Below, one piece after another: positions 24,921 through 34,200 of a stretch of DNA of 64,000 nucleotides. The DNA is taken from the NCBI RefSeq assembly GCF_033958435.1, contig NC_134138.1:193475298-193539297 (forward strand), given 5' to 3'. Every line of letters starts with the position of its first letter. Within the stretch, counting starts at the first letter, position 1. The position numbers and the translations under genes are program-made. The notes below the pieces were generated by a model, which saw only the letters and a list, made by a program, of their open reading frames with translations, searched no databases and was not told the origin of the DNA. The stretch comes from Carettochelys insculpta. Taxonomy: Eukaryota; Chordata; Testudines; Carettochelyidae.

Positions 24921-26784
24921 TGTAGAAAGTTACTACCGCTGCCCGGAAAGTAAGACCCTGTGATGTGGCTGGTCATTAAACACAGTTCAGTTCTCAGTTT
25001 ATATCTGAGTAACCTTCAACAGGGTTGTACCTGTTAAGAAGCATTGCCATATAACCCAAGTAGTGCCAGCACGGCAAACCTGTTTCCATGTCACACCTTT
25101 TTGGGGTGGTCTAATCTTTTTAGAGAGTAGGAGCATTCACATTCCGTTACCAAAGTACAATTTCCCTCCGGCAACTTCCTCAGCTTTATCCCCTTTGTTC
25201 CCTGCCTTTTCCATTTTCACAAACTCCAGCAAGTCAGTTCCAGTCTGGACTGGTTTGACGCCAATGGCACATCCCAGGGTAACATTAAGTCTGGCTGCCT
25301 TTGGGCAGGCTGTCTGTAGGCAGGATCTATTTGGAGTTAAAATAGAACTGAGAAAATGTTGATTTGAATTCATATTTCTGAACCAGAACTTTAAACCACA
25401 TGGGCTGGTTAGAACCCCGTGGATCATGTGCTTCTCCTGAACGCTGGAGGTGGGAATGGGTTAAGGGTTGAGGTTCCAGCTGGGACCCCTCTTGAATCAC
25501 AATGCAGCAGACTGATTCAACATTCATACCACCCCAGATGACCAAGGTACAGGATGCACTACCAGTACACTAATGTATCCTTTTCCTACCTCTTGCCAGA
25601 CTTCCTGGCTGCAAACCACAAAGTCAACAGCACTGAAGGTGTCAGAAATGAGGGGGTAGCTGCTTAATGCTCTGAGCACTGGAAATAGTGCATCTTTGCT
25701 TTGTTACATCTTAAGCTGAAGGCAGATATCAGACTGACTGAAAGTTACTTTGAAGCCTACAGATGTCTCCTTAATTTTCCTGACCCTTTTCATCTATCCA
25801 CTAGAAGTTATTTCCATCAATGTACTCATTTACTCAATAAACTGCAAAGAACAGGCCAAATTCAGTACATGTGTAAGCAGGTGCAACTCCATGAAAGTTC
25901 TAGGGCTGTTATCAGGACTGGAGTAAACTCAACATCTCAGAAAGGAAGTGGGCCCTGCTGATAGAAAGTTAGTTATAGGAGTATTTTCCCTCGTGTGCAG
26001 ACAGTTAGCACAGCAGACCTCAAACAAACCACTCAATGACCACGAGATCTGTTATGGTGTGAAGGCACCAGGCCAGGGTTATTATCAAAATACAGTACTA
26101 TTATCCTACCTCTAGACTCTATCAACCCACTTAACACAGGCTCTACTCAGTGAATGGGGGGACTTTCACTTCCTTCCACAGCTCAACAAATTCATTCCCT
26201 CTGAGATACACCTTTGTATGCTGATGTAAACAATCTACTTACTTCCCCCAGGCACAGTTACTGCCCCGTGGTGTAGCTGGTTATTACCCATCACCTTGTA
26301 CATGTTGATTCAATCAAGTATTTTTATTACAGACTGTCATCCTGACCTTAACTCTTAGAAGGAGCCGGTGTGTGCCTGTTGTCCCTGGGGATCCCTGGGA
26401 TGTTTTTGTACCATCCTGGGTATCAGGTTATGCTGGTACCCCTTGATATCGGGATGTGTTTGCATGAGTATTCAGTGCCTGGTACTTTTTGGGAATGCGT
26501 ATTTGTGAAGTATCAGCCCCTGTTCTTGCTAGATTCAGTGATCTGGTCAAGCCTCTTACACACAGTCTGTCTTTGTTTTATATCAGTAAAACTATAACTA
26601 TTCTTTAGCCCAGGCCTCCAGCCTTATAGCAGGCCTCTGATACAAGGACTTATGCCTCAGGTTCTCTTCTTACCACAAGTGCTTTTACAGTCATTGAAAT
26701 GGCCTCTTCTTAGAATATCGGTCCCTTTAGTCTTGCTGTACAGGATGACATCTACCTTTGGTTTCTCAAGAAAAATCATAGGCA
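24921..26784. other. Non-coding stretch, no gene seen
   Basis: Nothing beyond short unsupported frames. Confidence 0.45.
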
Positions 26785-26998
26785 GGATGAAGGAATAGCT
26801 CAGTGGTTTGTGCAGTGGCCTCCTAAACGCAGGGTTGTGCGCTTGGCCCTTGAGGGGGCCATTGAGGGATCTGGGGCAAATAGATTTAAAAACAACAATC
26901 TGTCAGGGATGGTGATAAGTAATGCCATGAAGACAGGGGCTAGCACTTGATGACTTCTCAAGATCCCTTCCAGTTCTATAAGATAGGTACATCTCCAT
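26785..26998 (+). repeat. tRNA-derived SINE with CR1-like tail (turtle type)
   Basis: The head AATAGCTCAGTGGTTTGTGC is a pol III box A. AGGGTTGTGCGCTTGGCCC is at the box B position, GGTTC-like but degraded. A body with GGGGGCCATTGAGGGATCTG follows. The tail ACTTGATGACTTCTCAAGAT, CCCTTCCAGTTCTATAAGAT resembles a CR1 3' end, which would allow mobilisation by CR1 machinery. This head-tail combination is what I know as the turtle SINE, and it is the main reason for the organism call. Confidence 0.75.
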
Positions 26999-27485
26999 TA
27001 CAAAAAAACACAGCCTGCTTGTCAATGAACTTTGGTTCATTTTCTTTTTTAATTGAGTGCAATGTGATGATCTTCCCAGCTCACGTTCCCACCTATGACC
27101 CTGGTAACAGTTCTGAGTAGTTAGTTAAGTGCCTCTCTTGTAAGGTCTATTTTTTAAAGCTACCATGCGGCTTTAATTTATTAATTTGTTGGGTGTTCTT
27201 GGTGAACTATTTCTTTTCATGTTACAGAAATGGTGTCTTTATGCACAGTGCTGTCTTTGCGTGTGATTATCTGTAGTATAATGTGCAAAGCATCATCAGA
27301 AATCAGGAAATATAGCCAAGCAAAATGCCAACCATATTTGCTTATTTTTTCCCCTGCTATAGTTCAGCAAATGCTATAGTGTACCTCTGAAACACAACAT
27401 TCCCAAAAGAACAAGTGGAAGATGGGGAAAATAACACCAACTAGAGTCATTCCAGGACATATATGCATTCTTCCATTCTGCCAAA
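26999..27485. other. Non-coding stretch flanking the DIRS element
   Basis: A+T-rich sequence with no gene recognised; the left flank of the DIRS insertion. Confidence 0.5.
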
Positions 27486-27547
27486 AAGAAAGGTTACTCA
27501 CCGTAGTAACGGTGGTTCTTCAAGATGTGTCCCCGTGGGTGCTCCAC
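27486..27547. repeat. DIRS left terminus, complementary to 27751-27812
   Basis: These 62 bases (with GTTACTCACCGTAGTAACGG and GGTTCTTCAAGATGTGTCCC) are the exact or near-exact reverse complement of 27751-27812. The match stops at GCTCCAC on this side. Confidence 0.9.
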
Positions 27548-27682
27548 ATTAGGTGTCGGGCTCGCCCGGCGCCGCAGATCAGATCTTCCAAGCAGTTTCT
27601 GCCGGACTGCGCATGCGCCGGCGCGCGCCGCTCCCTTGCACGCTCCTGGCCACGTGCGCGATCCGGTCCCCGCCAGTTCCTT
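27527..27682. repeat. DIRS inverted terminal repeat, left arm
   Basis: About 156 bp, running from GTGTCCCCGTGGGTGC to CGCCAGTTCCTT, reverse complementary to 33435-33590 with about 11 mismatches. It is G+C-rich and includes GCGCATGCGC (27609-27618) and CACGTG (27651-27656), both also kept in the other arm. For the element's transcript this is the 3' side arm. Confidence 0.92.
27609..27618. promoter_or_regulatory. GCGCATGCGC palindrome in left DIRS repeat (NRF1-type site)
   Basis: The perfect 10-bp palindrome equals the core of the binding site known for NRF1. It is identical in the two repeat arms although neighbouring CpGs differ. Function is inferred only from the motif. Confidence 0.45.
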
Positions 27683-27750
27683 GACCAACCGCCTCGGATG
27701 CTCCTGCAAAACACTAAACAGAGATCCGAAGTGGGGAGGATGGGCGGGTA

Positions 27751-27851
27751 GTGGAGCACCCACGGGGACACATCTTGAAGAACCACCGTTACTACGGTGA
27801 GTAACCTTTCTTTCTTCTTCGAGTGTCCCCGTAGGTGCTCCACATTAGGTG
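27751..27851. repeat. DIRS internal complementary region (junction of both ends)
   Basis: Positions 27751-27812 are the inverse of the left terminus and 27812-27851 the inverse of the right terminus (33562-33601; one visible mismatch, GTA for GTG). The two halves abut at 27812. In the DIRS model this region templates the joining of the ends of the cDNA into a circle. It lies just downstream of the recombinase stop codon in the element's sense. Confidence 0.92.
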
Positions 27852-27892
27852 ACTACCCAGCAGTAACCCAAGATAGGAGGTGGGTAATCGGA

Positions 27893-30772
27893 TTATGTGC
27901 AGCTTGTCCCCGAGAGGACTGCTGTCAAGAGACGGGTATCCTCTTGAAATACCCTGTGAAGGGCATAATGTTTGGCGAAGGTGTCATAGGATGACCAGGT
28001 CGCCGCTCTGCAAATGTCTTTTAGAGCAACGCCCTTGAAAAAGGCTGTTGATGTCGCCACCGCCCTAGTGGAATGAGCCCTGGGCGTGGCCAGTAAAGGA
28101 GTCTTTTTGAGTTCGTAGCACATTTTTATACAGGATACGATGTGCTTCGAGATTCTCTGCGAAGAGAGACCTTCCCCTTTCGATTTGGGAGCAAGAGAGA
28201 CTAGGAGTCTATCCGTTTTCCGGAAGGACTTGGTCCTGTCTATATAGAAGGCTAGCGCCCTCCTCACATCCAGGAGGTGTAGGCACGCCTCTTTGTTAGA
28301 GTTAGGAGGCTTTGGATAAAACGAGGGTAAAACAATAGGTTCGTTAATATGAAACTCAGAAGAAACTTTAGGAACAAAGGCTGGATGCAGCCGTATGGTT
28401 ACCGCCTCCTTGGAAAAAACAGTGCAGGGTGGCATTGCCATAACTGCCGCAAGCTCGCTCACCCTGCGAGCTGACGTGGGTGCTAGAAGAAAGGTCGTCT
28501 TTATCATAAGGAGGTGGAGGGAAACCATGGCCAAAGGCTCGGATGGTGGTCCCGTTAGCGCATTAAGCACCAGGTCCAAGTTCCACGAAGGTGGAAGCGG
28601 CTTCCGAGGGGGGTATAGGTTTACCAACCCTTTGAGGAACCTGGTAACCATGGGATGGGCGAACACTGTGTGCCCTTCCTCTTCGTGTCTGAATGCCGAA
28701 ATGGCGGCAAGGTGGACCTTTAACGAGGATAGTGAGAGTCCTCCTCTCTTGAGGTCCAGTAAATACTCTAATATTACAGGTATAGGCACAGCAAGGGGGG
28801 CTAGCTGTTTGGTAGAACACCATGCCGTGAAGTGAGTCCATTTCTGCTTGTAGGTCTTCCTGGTGGAAGTCCTCCTGCTACTTTCTAGGACTTGTTGCAC
28901 TTCCTCCGTACATGTGCTCTCTAGGGAGCTGAGCCATGGATTAACCACGCTTGTAGTCGCAGGCCTTGGGGGTGCAGATGCACTATGGACCCCTGGGCTT
29001 GCGTGAGCAGATCCGGCGCCACCGGAAGGGGCATCAGTGGACGGTCCGACATGCGCAGGAGTAGGGGGAACCACTGCTGTCAATCCCACGTTGGGACCAT
29101 CAGGATCATTCGGGCTCCATCCCTCCTGGCTTTCTGCAAGACTTTGTGGATCAGCACTGTGGGAGGAAAAGCGTAAAGCAGGGGGCCCCTCCAGGAGATC
29201 GCGAATGCGTCCCCCAGGGACCCCCGTCCCAGTCCTGCCCTGGAGCAGAACCGTGGGCACTTCTTGTTGTGTTGAGTGGCAAACAAGTCTATCTGGGGAA
29301 AGCCCCATGTGTGAAAAATCGGTCATAGCAGATCGGGACGGATCTGCCACTCGTGCGTGAGTGCGAAACGCCTGCTCAGCTGGTCTGCCTTCACATTGTG
29401 AGCGCCTGGTAAGTACGAGGCTTTCAAGGTTATATTGTTGGCGATGCACCAGTTCCACAACCGGACTGCTTCCGCACATAAGGCACGGGACCGAGCTCCT
29501 CCTTGCCGATTTATATAAAACATGGTGGAGGTATTGTCTGTACTGATCCCGACTACTTTGCCTTGTATACGGTCTCGAAAGTGTCTGCAGGCGTTGAACA
29601 CTGCTCTGAGCTCCAGTGTATTTATGTGCAGTGACTGCTCCGTGGAGGACCACAGCCCTTGCGTCACCTCTTCGCCCATGTGTGCTCCCCACCCTATGTG
29701 GGAGGCATCTGTAGTAAGAAAAACCGATATTTGTGGTTGGTGGAAGGGTACCCCTGTTAGCAAGTTCTTGGGGTTTACCCACCATTGCAGGGATTTGCGC
29801 ACCTCTGTCGTGGGCGACACCACCCTGTGAACGGTGTGTGCTGCCGGTTTGTATACGCTCGCCAGCCAGTGCTGCATGCTGCGCATGTGTAACCTGGCGT
29901 TCTGTACTACGAACATCGCTGCTGCCATGTGGCCCAGCAGCTGTAAGCACGTCAGAACCGGCACCGTAGGGCTGAAGGTGATGACTTGCACGAGGGAGCC
30001 GATGGCCCAAAAGCGAGTCTCTGGTAGATACACTCTTGCTGTAATAGAATTTATGCGTGCCCCTATGAACTCTATGTCCTGCGTGGGGTCTATCTGTGAT
30101 TTTGCCAGATTGATAACCAGGCCGAGCGAAGAGAACGTGCCTGCTGTGACGCATATCATGCGTAGTACCTCCTCCTTCGAGGCCCCTTTGAGTAGGCAGT
30201 CGTCCAGATACGGGAATATAAATACCCCCTGTCTGTGCAGGTAGCCTGACACCACTGCCAAGGTCTTGGTGAAGACTCTGGGGGCCGAGGAGAGGCCAAA
30301 CAGTAGGACCTTGTATTGAAAATGTTCTGTGCCTACCATGAACCGGAGGAATCGTCGGTGAGCCGGACGGATAGTTAAGTGAAAATACACGTCTTGTAAG
30401 TCGAGGGCTGCGAACCAATCTCCATCGTCTAGTGCCGTAAGGATGGAGGCGATTGTGATCATCCGAAAGCGTTGCTTGTGCAGGTAACGGTTGATGCCTT
30501 GAAGATCTAAGATGGGCCTCCAGCCTCCTGTCTTTTTCTCCGTGAGGAAGTACCTTGAGTAGAACCCTCTCTCTTGCAGTTGCTCCGGCACTCTTTCCAC
30601 TGCCCCTATAAGCATGAGATGATCTACCTCCTGCTTGAGCCTCTCTACGTGGGAGGCCTCCTGGAGGTGGGGCCTGGGTGGAGGTCGTGGCGGTGGGAGC
30701 GACTGGAAGGGGATGGCGTACCCCGTGGCTATGATCTCCAGCACCCATTTGTCTGTGGTGATCCTTTGCCAC
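27893..30772 (-). CDS. DIRS tyrosine recombinase frame (intact)
   Basis: This frame encodes the integrase of the element, which would insert the circular cDNA by site-specific recombination. The open frame has 959 codons from a GTG, but only about the last 350 residues (from NPWLSSLEST, residue 611) are recombinase-like. The upstream part overlaps the RT frame in another phase and reads like its shadow. Catalytic residues are all present: Arg770 in ARRVSEL, His900 and Arg903 in HSTR, and the nucleophile Tyr936 in AKHYAL; Trp926 is also kept. The stop is TAA at 27893-27895. The nearest in-frame ATG upstream of the domain is at 29324-29326, overlapping an in-frame TGA of the RT frame, so the true start is uncertain. 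It is the only undamaged frame in the element. Confidence 0.88.
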   Translation of the reverse strand: MAKDHHRQMGAGDHSHGVRHPLPVAPTATTSTQAPPPGGLPRREAQAGGRSSHAYRGSGKSAGATARERVLLKVLPHGEKDRRLEAHLRSSRHQPLPAQATLSDDHNRLHPYGTRRWRLVRSPRLTRRVFSLNYPSGSPTIPPVHGRHRTFSIQGPTVWPLLGPQSLHQDLGSGVRLPAQTGGIYIPVSGRLPTQRGLEGGGTTHDMRHSRHVLFARPGYQSGKITDRPHAGHRVHRGTHKFYYSKSVSTRDSLLGHRLPRASHHLQPYGAGSDVLTAAGPHGSSDVRSTERQVTHAQHAALAGERIQTGSTHRSQGGVAHDRGAQIPAMVGKPQELANRGTLPPTTNIGFSYYRCLPHRVGSTHGRRGDARAVVLHGAVTAHKYTGAQSSVQRLQTLSRPYTRQSSRDQYRQYLHHVLYKSARRSSVPCLMCGSSPVVELVHRQQYNLESLVLTRRSQCEGRPAEQAFRTHARVADPSRSAMTDFSHMGLSPDRLVCHSTQQEVPTVLLQGRTGTGVPGGRIRDLLEGPPALRFSSHSADPQSLAESQEGWSPNDPDGPNVGLTAVVPPTPAHVGPSTDAPSGGAGSAHASPGVHSASAPPRPATTSVVNPWLSSLESTCTEEVQQVLESSRRTSTRKTYKQKWTHFTAWCSTKQLAPLAVPIPVILEYLLDLKRGGLSLSSLKVHLAAISAFRHEEEGHTVFAHPMVTRFLKGLVNLYPPRKPLPPSWNLDLVLNALTGPPSEPLAMVSLHLLMIKTTFLLAPTSARRVSELAAVMAMPPCTVFSKEAVTIRLHPAFVPKVSSEFHINEPIVLPSFYPKPPNSNKEACLHLLDVRRALAFYIDRTKSFRKTDRLLVSLAPKSKGEGLSSQRISKHIVSCIKMCYELKKTPLLATPRAHSTRAVATSTAFFKGVALKDICRAATWSSYDTFAKHYALHRVFQEDTRLLTAVLSGTSCT

Positions 30773-31155
30773 TGGTCGTAGAATGGTCGGAGGCGATGGT
30801 GGAATAACCGCTTCGGATGACCTTGTGCGATGGTAGTGATGGCGCAGCCCTGGATCTGTGTGTCAAACTTGTGGCCTTTGTCCCTGCCCCGAGGATGCAC
30901 GGCTCTGTTGGGAACGTCACCTGGGAGTTCTGTACTGCTGGTGCTGTTGATGTCGCCCTTGCTCGTAACCCCTGTGGTACTGGGGACACTGTTGCTGGTA
31001 GTGGTACCGTCTTGGTTGAGGGTAGTACTTCTTCTTTCTGTATGGAGGGGTGTAAATCCCCAGGGTCCTAAGTGTGGCTCTTGAGTCTTTACTGGAATGA
31101 AGGACCGAGTCAGTTGATTCAGCAAACAGCTTCTGCGAGTCGAAGGGAAGATTGA
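28921..31155 (-). pseudogene. DIRS reverse transcriptase/RNase H frame, two in-frame stops
   Basis: The polyprotein-like frame copies the element's RNA. The unbroken part of 600 codons counted from a TTG at 31125 shows RT motifs: GWRPILDLQGIN (201-212), LDLQDVY (241-247, catalytic Asp242), FGLSSAP (276-282) and the YLDD box (306-309). RNase H acidic residues are Asp473 in TTDAS, Glu505 in LELRA, Asp530 in STDN and Asp581 in KADQLSR. A TGA at 29323-29325 and another at 29080-29082 interrupt it. The same phase continues with conserved DIRS-type sequence (IDLFATQHNKK, LYAFPP) to a TAG at 28921-28923. The part after RNase H is sometimes likened to a methyltransferase; I cannot confirm that. No ATG precedes the RT domain, so expression by frameshift from gag or by splicing is possible. 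Confidence 0.88.
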
Positions 31156-33112
31156 CTATCTTTGCCTGCAGATCCCTCGGTATACCCGAAGTCTGGAGCC
31201 AGGACTCCCTTCACATCACCACTGCCGTAGCTGTGGAGCGTGCTGCTGTGTCCGCAACATCCAGGGAGATCTGAACTCCTGTCCTCGAGGCCGCGTAGCC
31301 TTCTTGCACGATGGCCTTGAGCACCGGTTTCTTGTCCTCTGGAAGCGAGTCCATGAGGGAGGTTAACCTAGTGTAGTTGTCGAAATTATGGTTGGCTAAA
31401 TGCACTGCGTAATTTGCCATTCGCAACAGTAGAGTGGAGGAGGAGTAGACCTTTCTGCTGAACAGCTCTAGCTTCTTGGCATCTTTGTCTGTTCCCCCTG
31501 TCTTGAATTGAGATGTCTTTGATCTTTGTTGCGACGACTCCACCACCAAGGAATTTGGTTGTGGGTGGCTGAACAAGAACTCCATGCCCTTCGCCGGCAC
31601 GAAGTATTTCTTATCCGCTCTCTTGTGGACAGGCAGAATAGTCGCGGGGGTCTGCCACATCATAGTGGCGGACTCCAAGATTGCTTCATCAAGCGGTATT
31701 GCAATTTTGGAGGAGGCCGGAGGTCTCAGATTTTTGAGGAGTTTATGGTGTTTCTCTTGCACCTCTGCTGTCTGGATGCCTTGTGTGAAGGCCACCCTCT
31801 TAAACAGCTCTTGAAACTGTTTGAGATCGTCCGGAGGATGGACGTCCCCCGGGGCCGTAGCCTCGTCCGGGGAGTAGAGCGAGGAACCACTAGGATACGC
31901 CTCTCTGGACCCTTCCGGTTCCTGTTGGTGATGGTACATCCGCTCGCTGGAAGCTTGCGAGGGAAAATCTCGGGGTTCCATAACCAGTTCCCCCTGAGAT
32001 ACTTGAGTCTCTGTTCCCGTTCGCAATTGCCCTCGGGGATACGGGACCGTCTGTGGGGATCTTTCCCTGGTAGATTGCCGGTGGTGTCTATGCCCCGCGT
32101 GATAGGGATGACCATGGCAGTATAGGCACTGCTCTTGGGAAGGTGACCTGGACCACTCCCTTGGTGCATACCCCCTGCGTCTGGGGGAGCGAGATCGTCG
32201 AGAGACCTGGGACACTGGAGAGAGCGATTTGTGATAGTACTCCAGCGGCTCAAACCCCAGGAAGGGTGAAGGTGGTCCCAGCCAGGGCGAGGCTGGTTGT
32301 AAAAATGGAGACGGGGGCTCCGGGTAGGCTAGGGGGGACCCCTGCCTTCTAGTTGGAGTCTGCAGCATGAGCGGAGGGCTGAGAGAAAGCAACTCTGCAG
32401 CCCTGTCTGGAGAGGGGCTTCGGTGCCTTGTTTTGTGTGCAGCCTTCCCCCTCCCTTGAGGGGGTAGCTCTGCCCCCTGACGTGCAGGGGATCTCAGCCC
32501 CGTCCGTGCCACGCTCGGCACGCTTATGGGCGGTGCCGCACGGGCGGTGTCCTCCGGTGCCTGCAGGCTGCTTGCCTGCGTGCTCTGCACCGCTGGTTCC
32601 CCGGGGGTCGGTGCCGCTGCCTGCGGTGCCGCCGGTACCAGCGCTTGTTTAGCCACCGCCCTGCCTGCGGTGTGGGGCGGCTGTTTGATTATCGGAGGCT
32701 GAGCCGCCTCCACGTGGCTCTCCGTGCCGCCGCCGATCAGCTGTTGCTGCGGCTGGGGGCTGCGCGCTCCTCCCGTCCCGCTCGCTGTTGCTGCCGGCAG
32801 GGATCGGGCTGGGGAGACTTTCCTCCGTTTTTGCGCTGATGGGGTGAGGGAGGCAGCTTTCCTTTAATGGGCCCCGGAGGGTCCCTCCTGCTGCAGCCGC
32901 TCCGGCACGTCTGGCTGGATGGCCTTGTCGAAGAGCAGCATTTTAAGCCGCATCTCCCTGTCCTTCCTTGGTCTGGCTGTTAATTTTGCACAGAAGGAGC
33001 ATTTCTGCGTGACATGGGACTCCCCAAGGCACCTTATGCAGTGACTGTGCCCATCAGACGCTGGCATTGCCTCTCGGCAAGACTCACATTTCTTGAATCC
33101 TGAAGAGGACAT
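30917..33112 (-). pseudogene. DIRS gag-like protein frame, two in-frame stops
   Basis: The frame starts with ATG at 33112 and ends with TGA at 30917-30919. It is broken by TAA at 32864-32866 and TGA at 31211-31213; the phase is the same on both sides of each stop, so these are point changes, not frameshifts. The first 82 codons hold a Cys/His-rich module (Cys9, Cys12, His22, His24, Cys25, Cys28, His33, Cys38, Cys41) that looks like a zinc-binding fold. The middle is Pro/Ser/Arg-rich (SRRSRSPRRR) with a second CLYCHGH motif. The C-terminal half is a helical Gag-like domain ending in a Lys/Tyr/Gln-rich tail. It overlaps the RT frame by about 240 bases. It probably packages element RNA; this is inferred from position and composition. 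Confidence 0.75.
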
Positions 33113-33434
33113 TGTTGGTGAGTCTTTTAGTTGTTAATGGGGTACTTAGCACCTTCTCTGTGCTGTTTTCCCCCTTTCCGATAGCCTGCCGCGGCAGGAG
33201 GGCTAATAGCCCTAGGCTCCTGGCCTCGGGTGCTCCGCTTGTTACTAGGACTGGACTGAATGCTGTCCCGCTTGTTGTTTCTTGTTTTTTGTTTTGTTTT
33301 TATGAAAATAACAACTGGCTAACTGAACAATAGACTAAGAACTTGAAAACTTTAAAGAAAAACAATTAAAACCATTGAATACGCTAACTTGGCCGTAGCC
33401 TAGTCAGATTCTGTCTGCAGCCGACGGCGGTTAA

Positions 33435-33601
33435 GAGGAACTGCCGGGGACTGGATTGCGCACGTGGCCAGGAGCGCGCAAGGGAGCGGCGCGCACCGGC
33501 GCATGCGCGGTCTGGCAGAAACTGCTTGGAAGATCCGATCTGTGGTGCCGGGCGAGCCCGACACCTAATGTGGAGCACCCACGGGGACACTCGAAGAAGA
33601 A
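33435..33601. repeat. DIRS inverted terminal repeat, right arm plus terminal extension
   Basis: Positions 33435-33590 are the inverse of 27527-27682. The last 11 bases (TCGAAGAAGAA) are not in the left arm but are found inverted in the internal complementary region. In element sense this is the 5' arm and should hold the promoter. Confidence 0.92.
33499..33508. promoter_or_regulatory. GCGCATGCGC palindrome in right DIRS repeat (NRF1-type site)
   Basis: The same palindrome as in the left arm, on the upstream side of the gag frame where a promoter is expected. A CACGTG E-box sits at 33461-33466. Both are motif-based inferences. Confidence 0.45.
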
Positions 33602-34084
33602 CTAATGAGTTTAGGAGACATTTTTTTTTTGGTCAGACCTTGAACCTTTTAAGTTAGCCTTGCCTGCTGAAATTAAAGCTGAGTAATTTCCATTATCTTC
33701 TAAAAGGTCTTCATTATGAGGTTTTCCTGATAATAGCTGCAGTGAATGATGTACATGTAGATAAGCAGTAAAACTTATTCTTGCTAGCTGCTTGGTTTCC
33801 CGCTAGTGTTTATTATTAATAAATGTCACATTATTTCTTTCTCTTTGTCAACCTCCCTAATTTTCAAATTGATTGAAACCTTTGGAACGGGAATGCCTTT
33901 TCTTCGGGAGCTCTGATCAGAATAAACCAGTTCTTCTGACCTCCATCTTAATGCCATTAATCATGGAGAATTCCAAAACGTGGTTTACAAACCTCTAGTT
34001 CAGTTTTCAATGTGAACTCCTTAGTGGGATGCCCACATTCTGCACTTGGACTGATCAACACTTAGCAACAACAAGGAAGGTAGC
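33602..34084. other. Non-coding stretch flanking the DIRS element
   Basis: A+T-rich sequence without recognised gene or repeat. Confidence 0.5.
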
Positions 34085-34200
34085 ATTAGAATAGTCCCAG
34101 TTTTTGAAGATGGGGACCCAAGGCACAGAGAGATTGAGAACTTGCTCAAGGTTTAGCAGCCCACAGAAACTCTACGCAGTAGTCTAGAAATGCAGCATTA
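34085..34200 (-). repeat. MIR-type SINE fragment
   Basis: It contains GAAGATGGGGACCCAAGGCA, CAGAGAGATTGAGAACTTGC and TCAAGGTTTAGCAGCCCAC, in the MIR reverse layout. Confidence 0.5.

Larger units (their letters stand above)
27486..33601 (-). mobile_element. DIRS-type tyrosine-recombinase retrotransposon, nearly complete
   Basis: On the minus strand the order is terminal repeat, gag-like frame, RT/RNase H frame, tyrosine-recombinase frame, internal complementary region, inverted terminal repeat. This is the DIRS order. Ends were placed by comparing them with the internal complementary region: the left terminus starts AAGAAAGGTTAC and the right terminus finishes CTCGAAGAAGAA, and both are found joined, inverted, at 27812. 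No target duplication is visible, as expected for recombinase-mediated integration. The two terminal repeat arms differ at about 11 of 156 positions by eye, mostly at CpG-type sites. This suggests a fairly young but not fresh insertion. gag and RT carry stops; the recombinase frame does not. Confidence 0.93.

Noticed and set aside
26785..26870. Functional tRNA gene suggested by the GCTCAGTGG box
   Set aside because: It is the head of a SINE with a CR1-like tail and would not fold into an intact cloverleaf.
27525..27800. Overlapping open frames on both strands within the left DIRS terminal region
   Set aside because: They arise from the inverted repeats and high G+C; neither matches a DIRS protein.
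29324..30772. N-terminal 480 residues of the 959-codon recombinase frame as a separate protein domain
   Set aside because: The composition is what an off-phase reading of the RT gene gives; the conserved protein in this stretch is in the RT phase.
30574..32652. Several 70-200 codon frames on the + strand opposite the DIRS genes
   Set aside because: They mirror the coding bias of the minus-strand gag and RT frames and show no family similarity.
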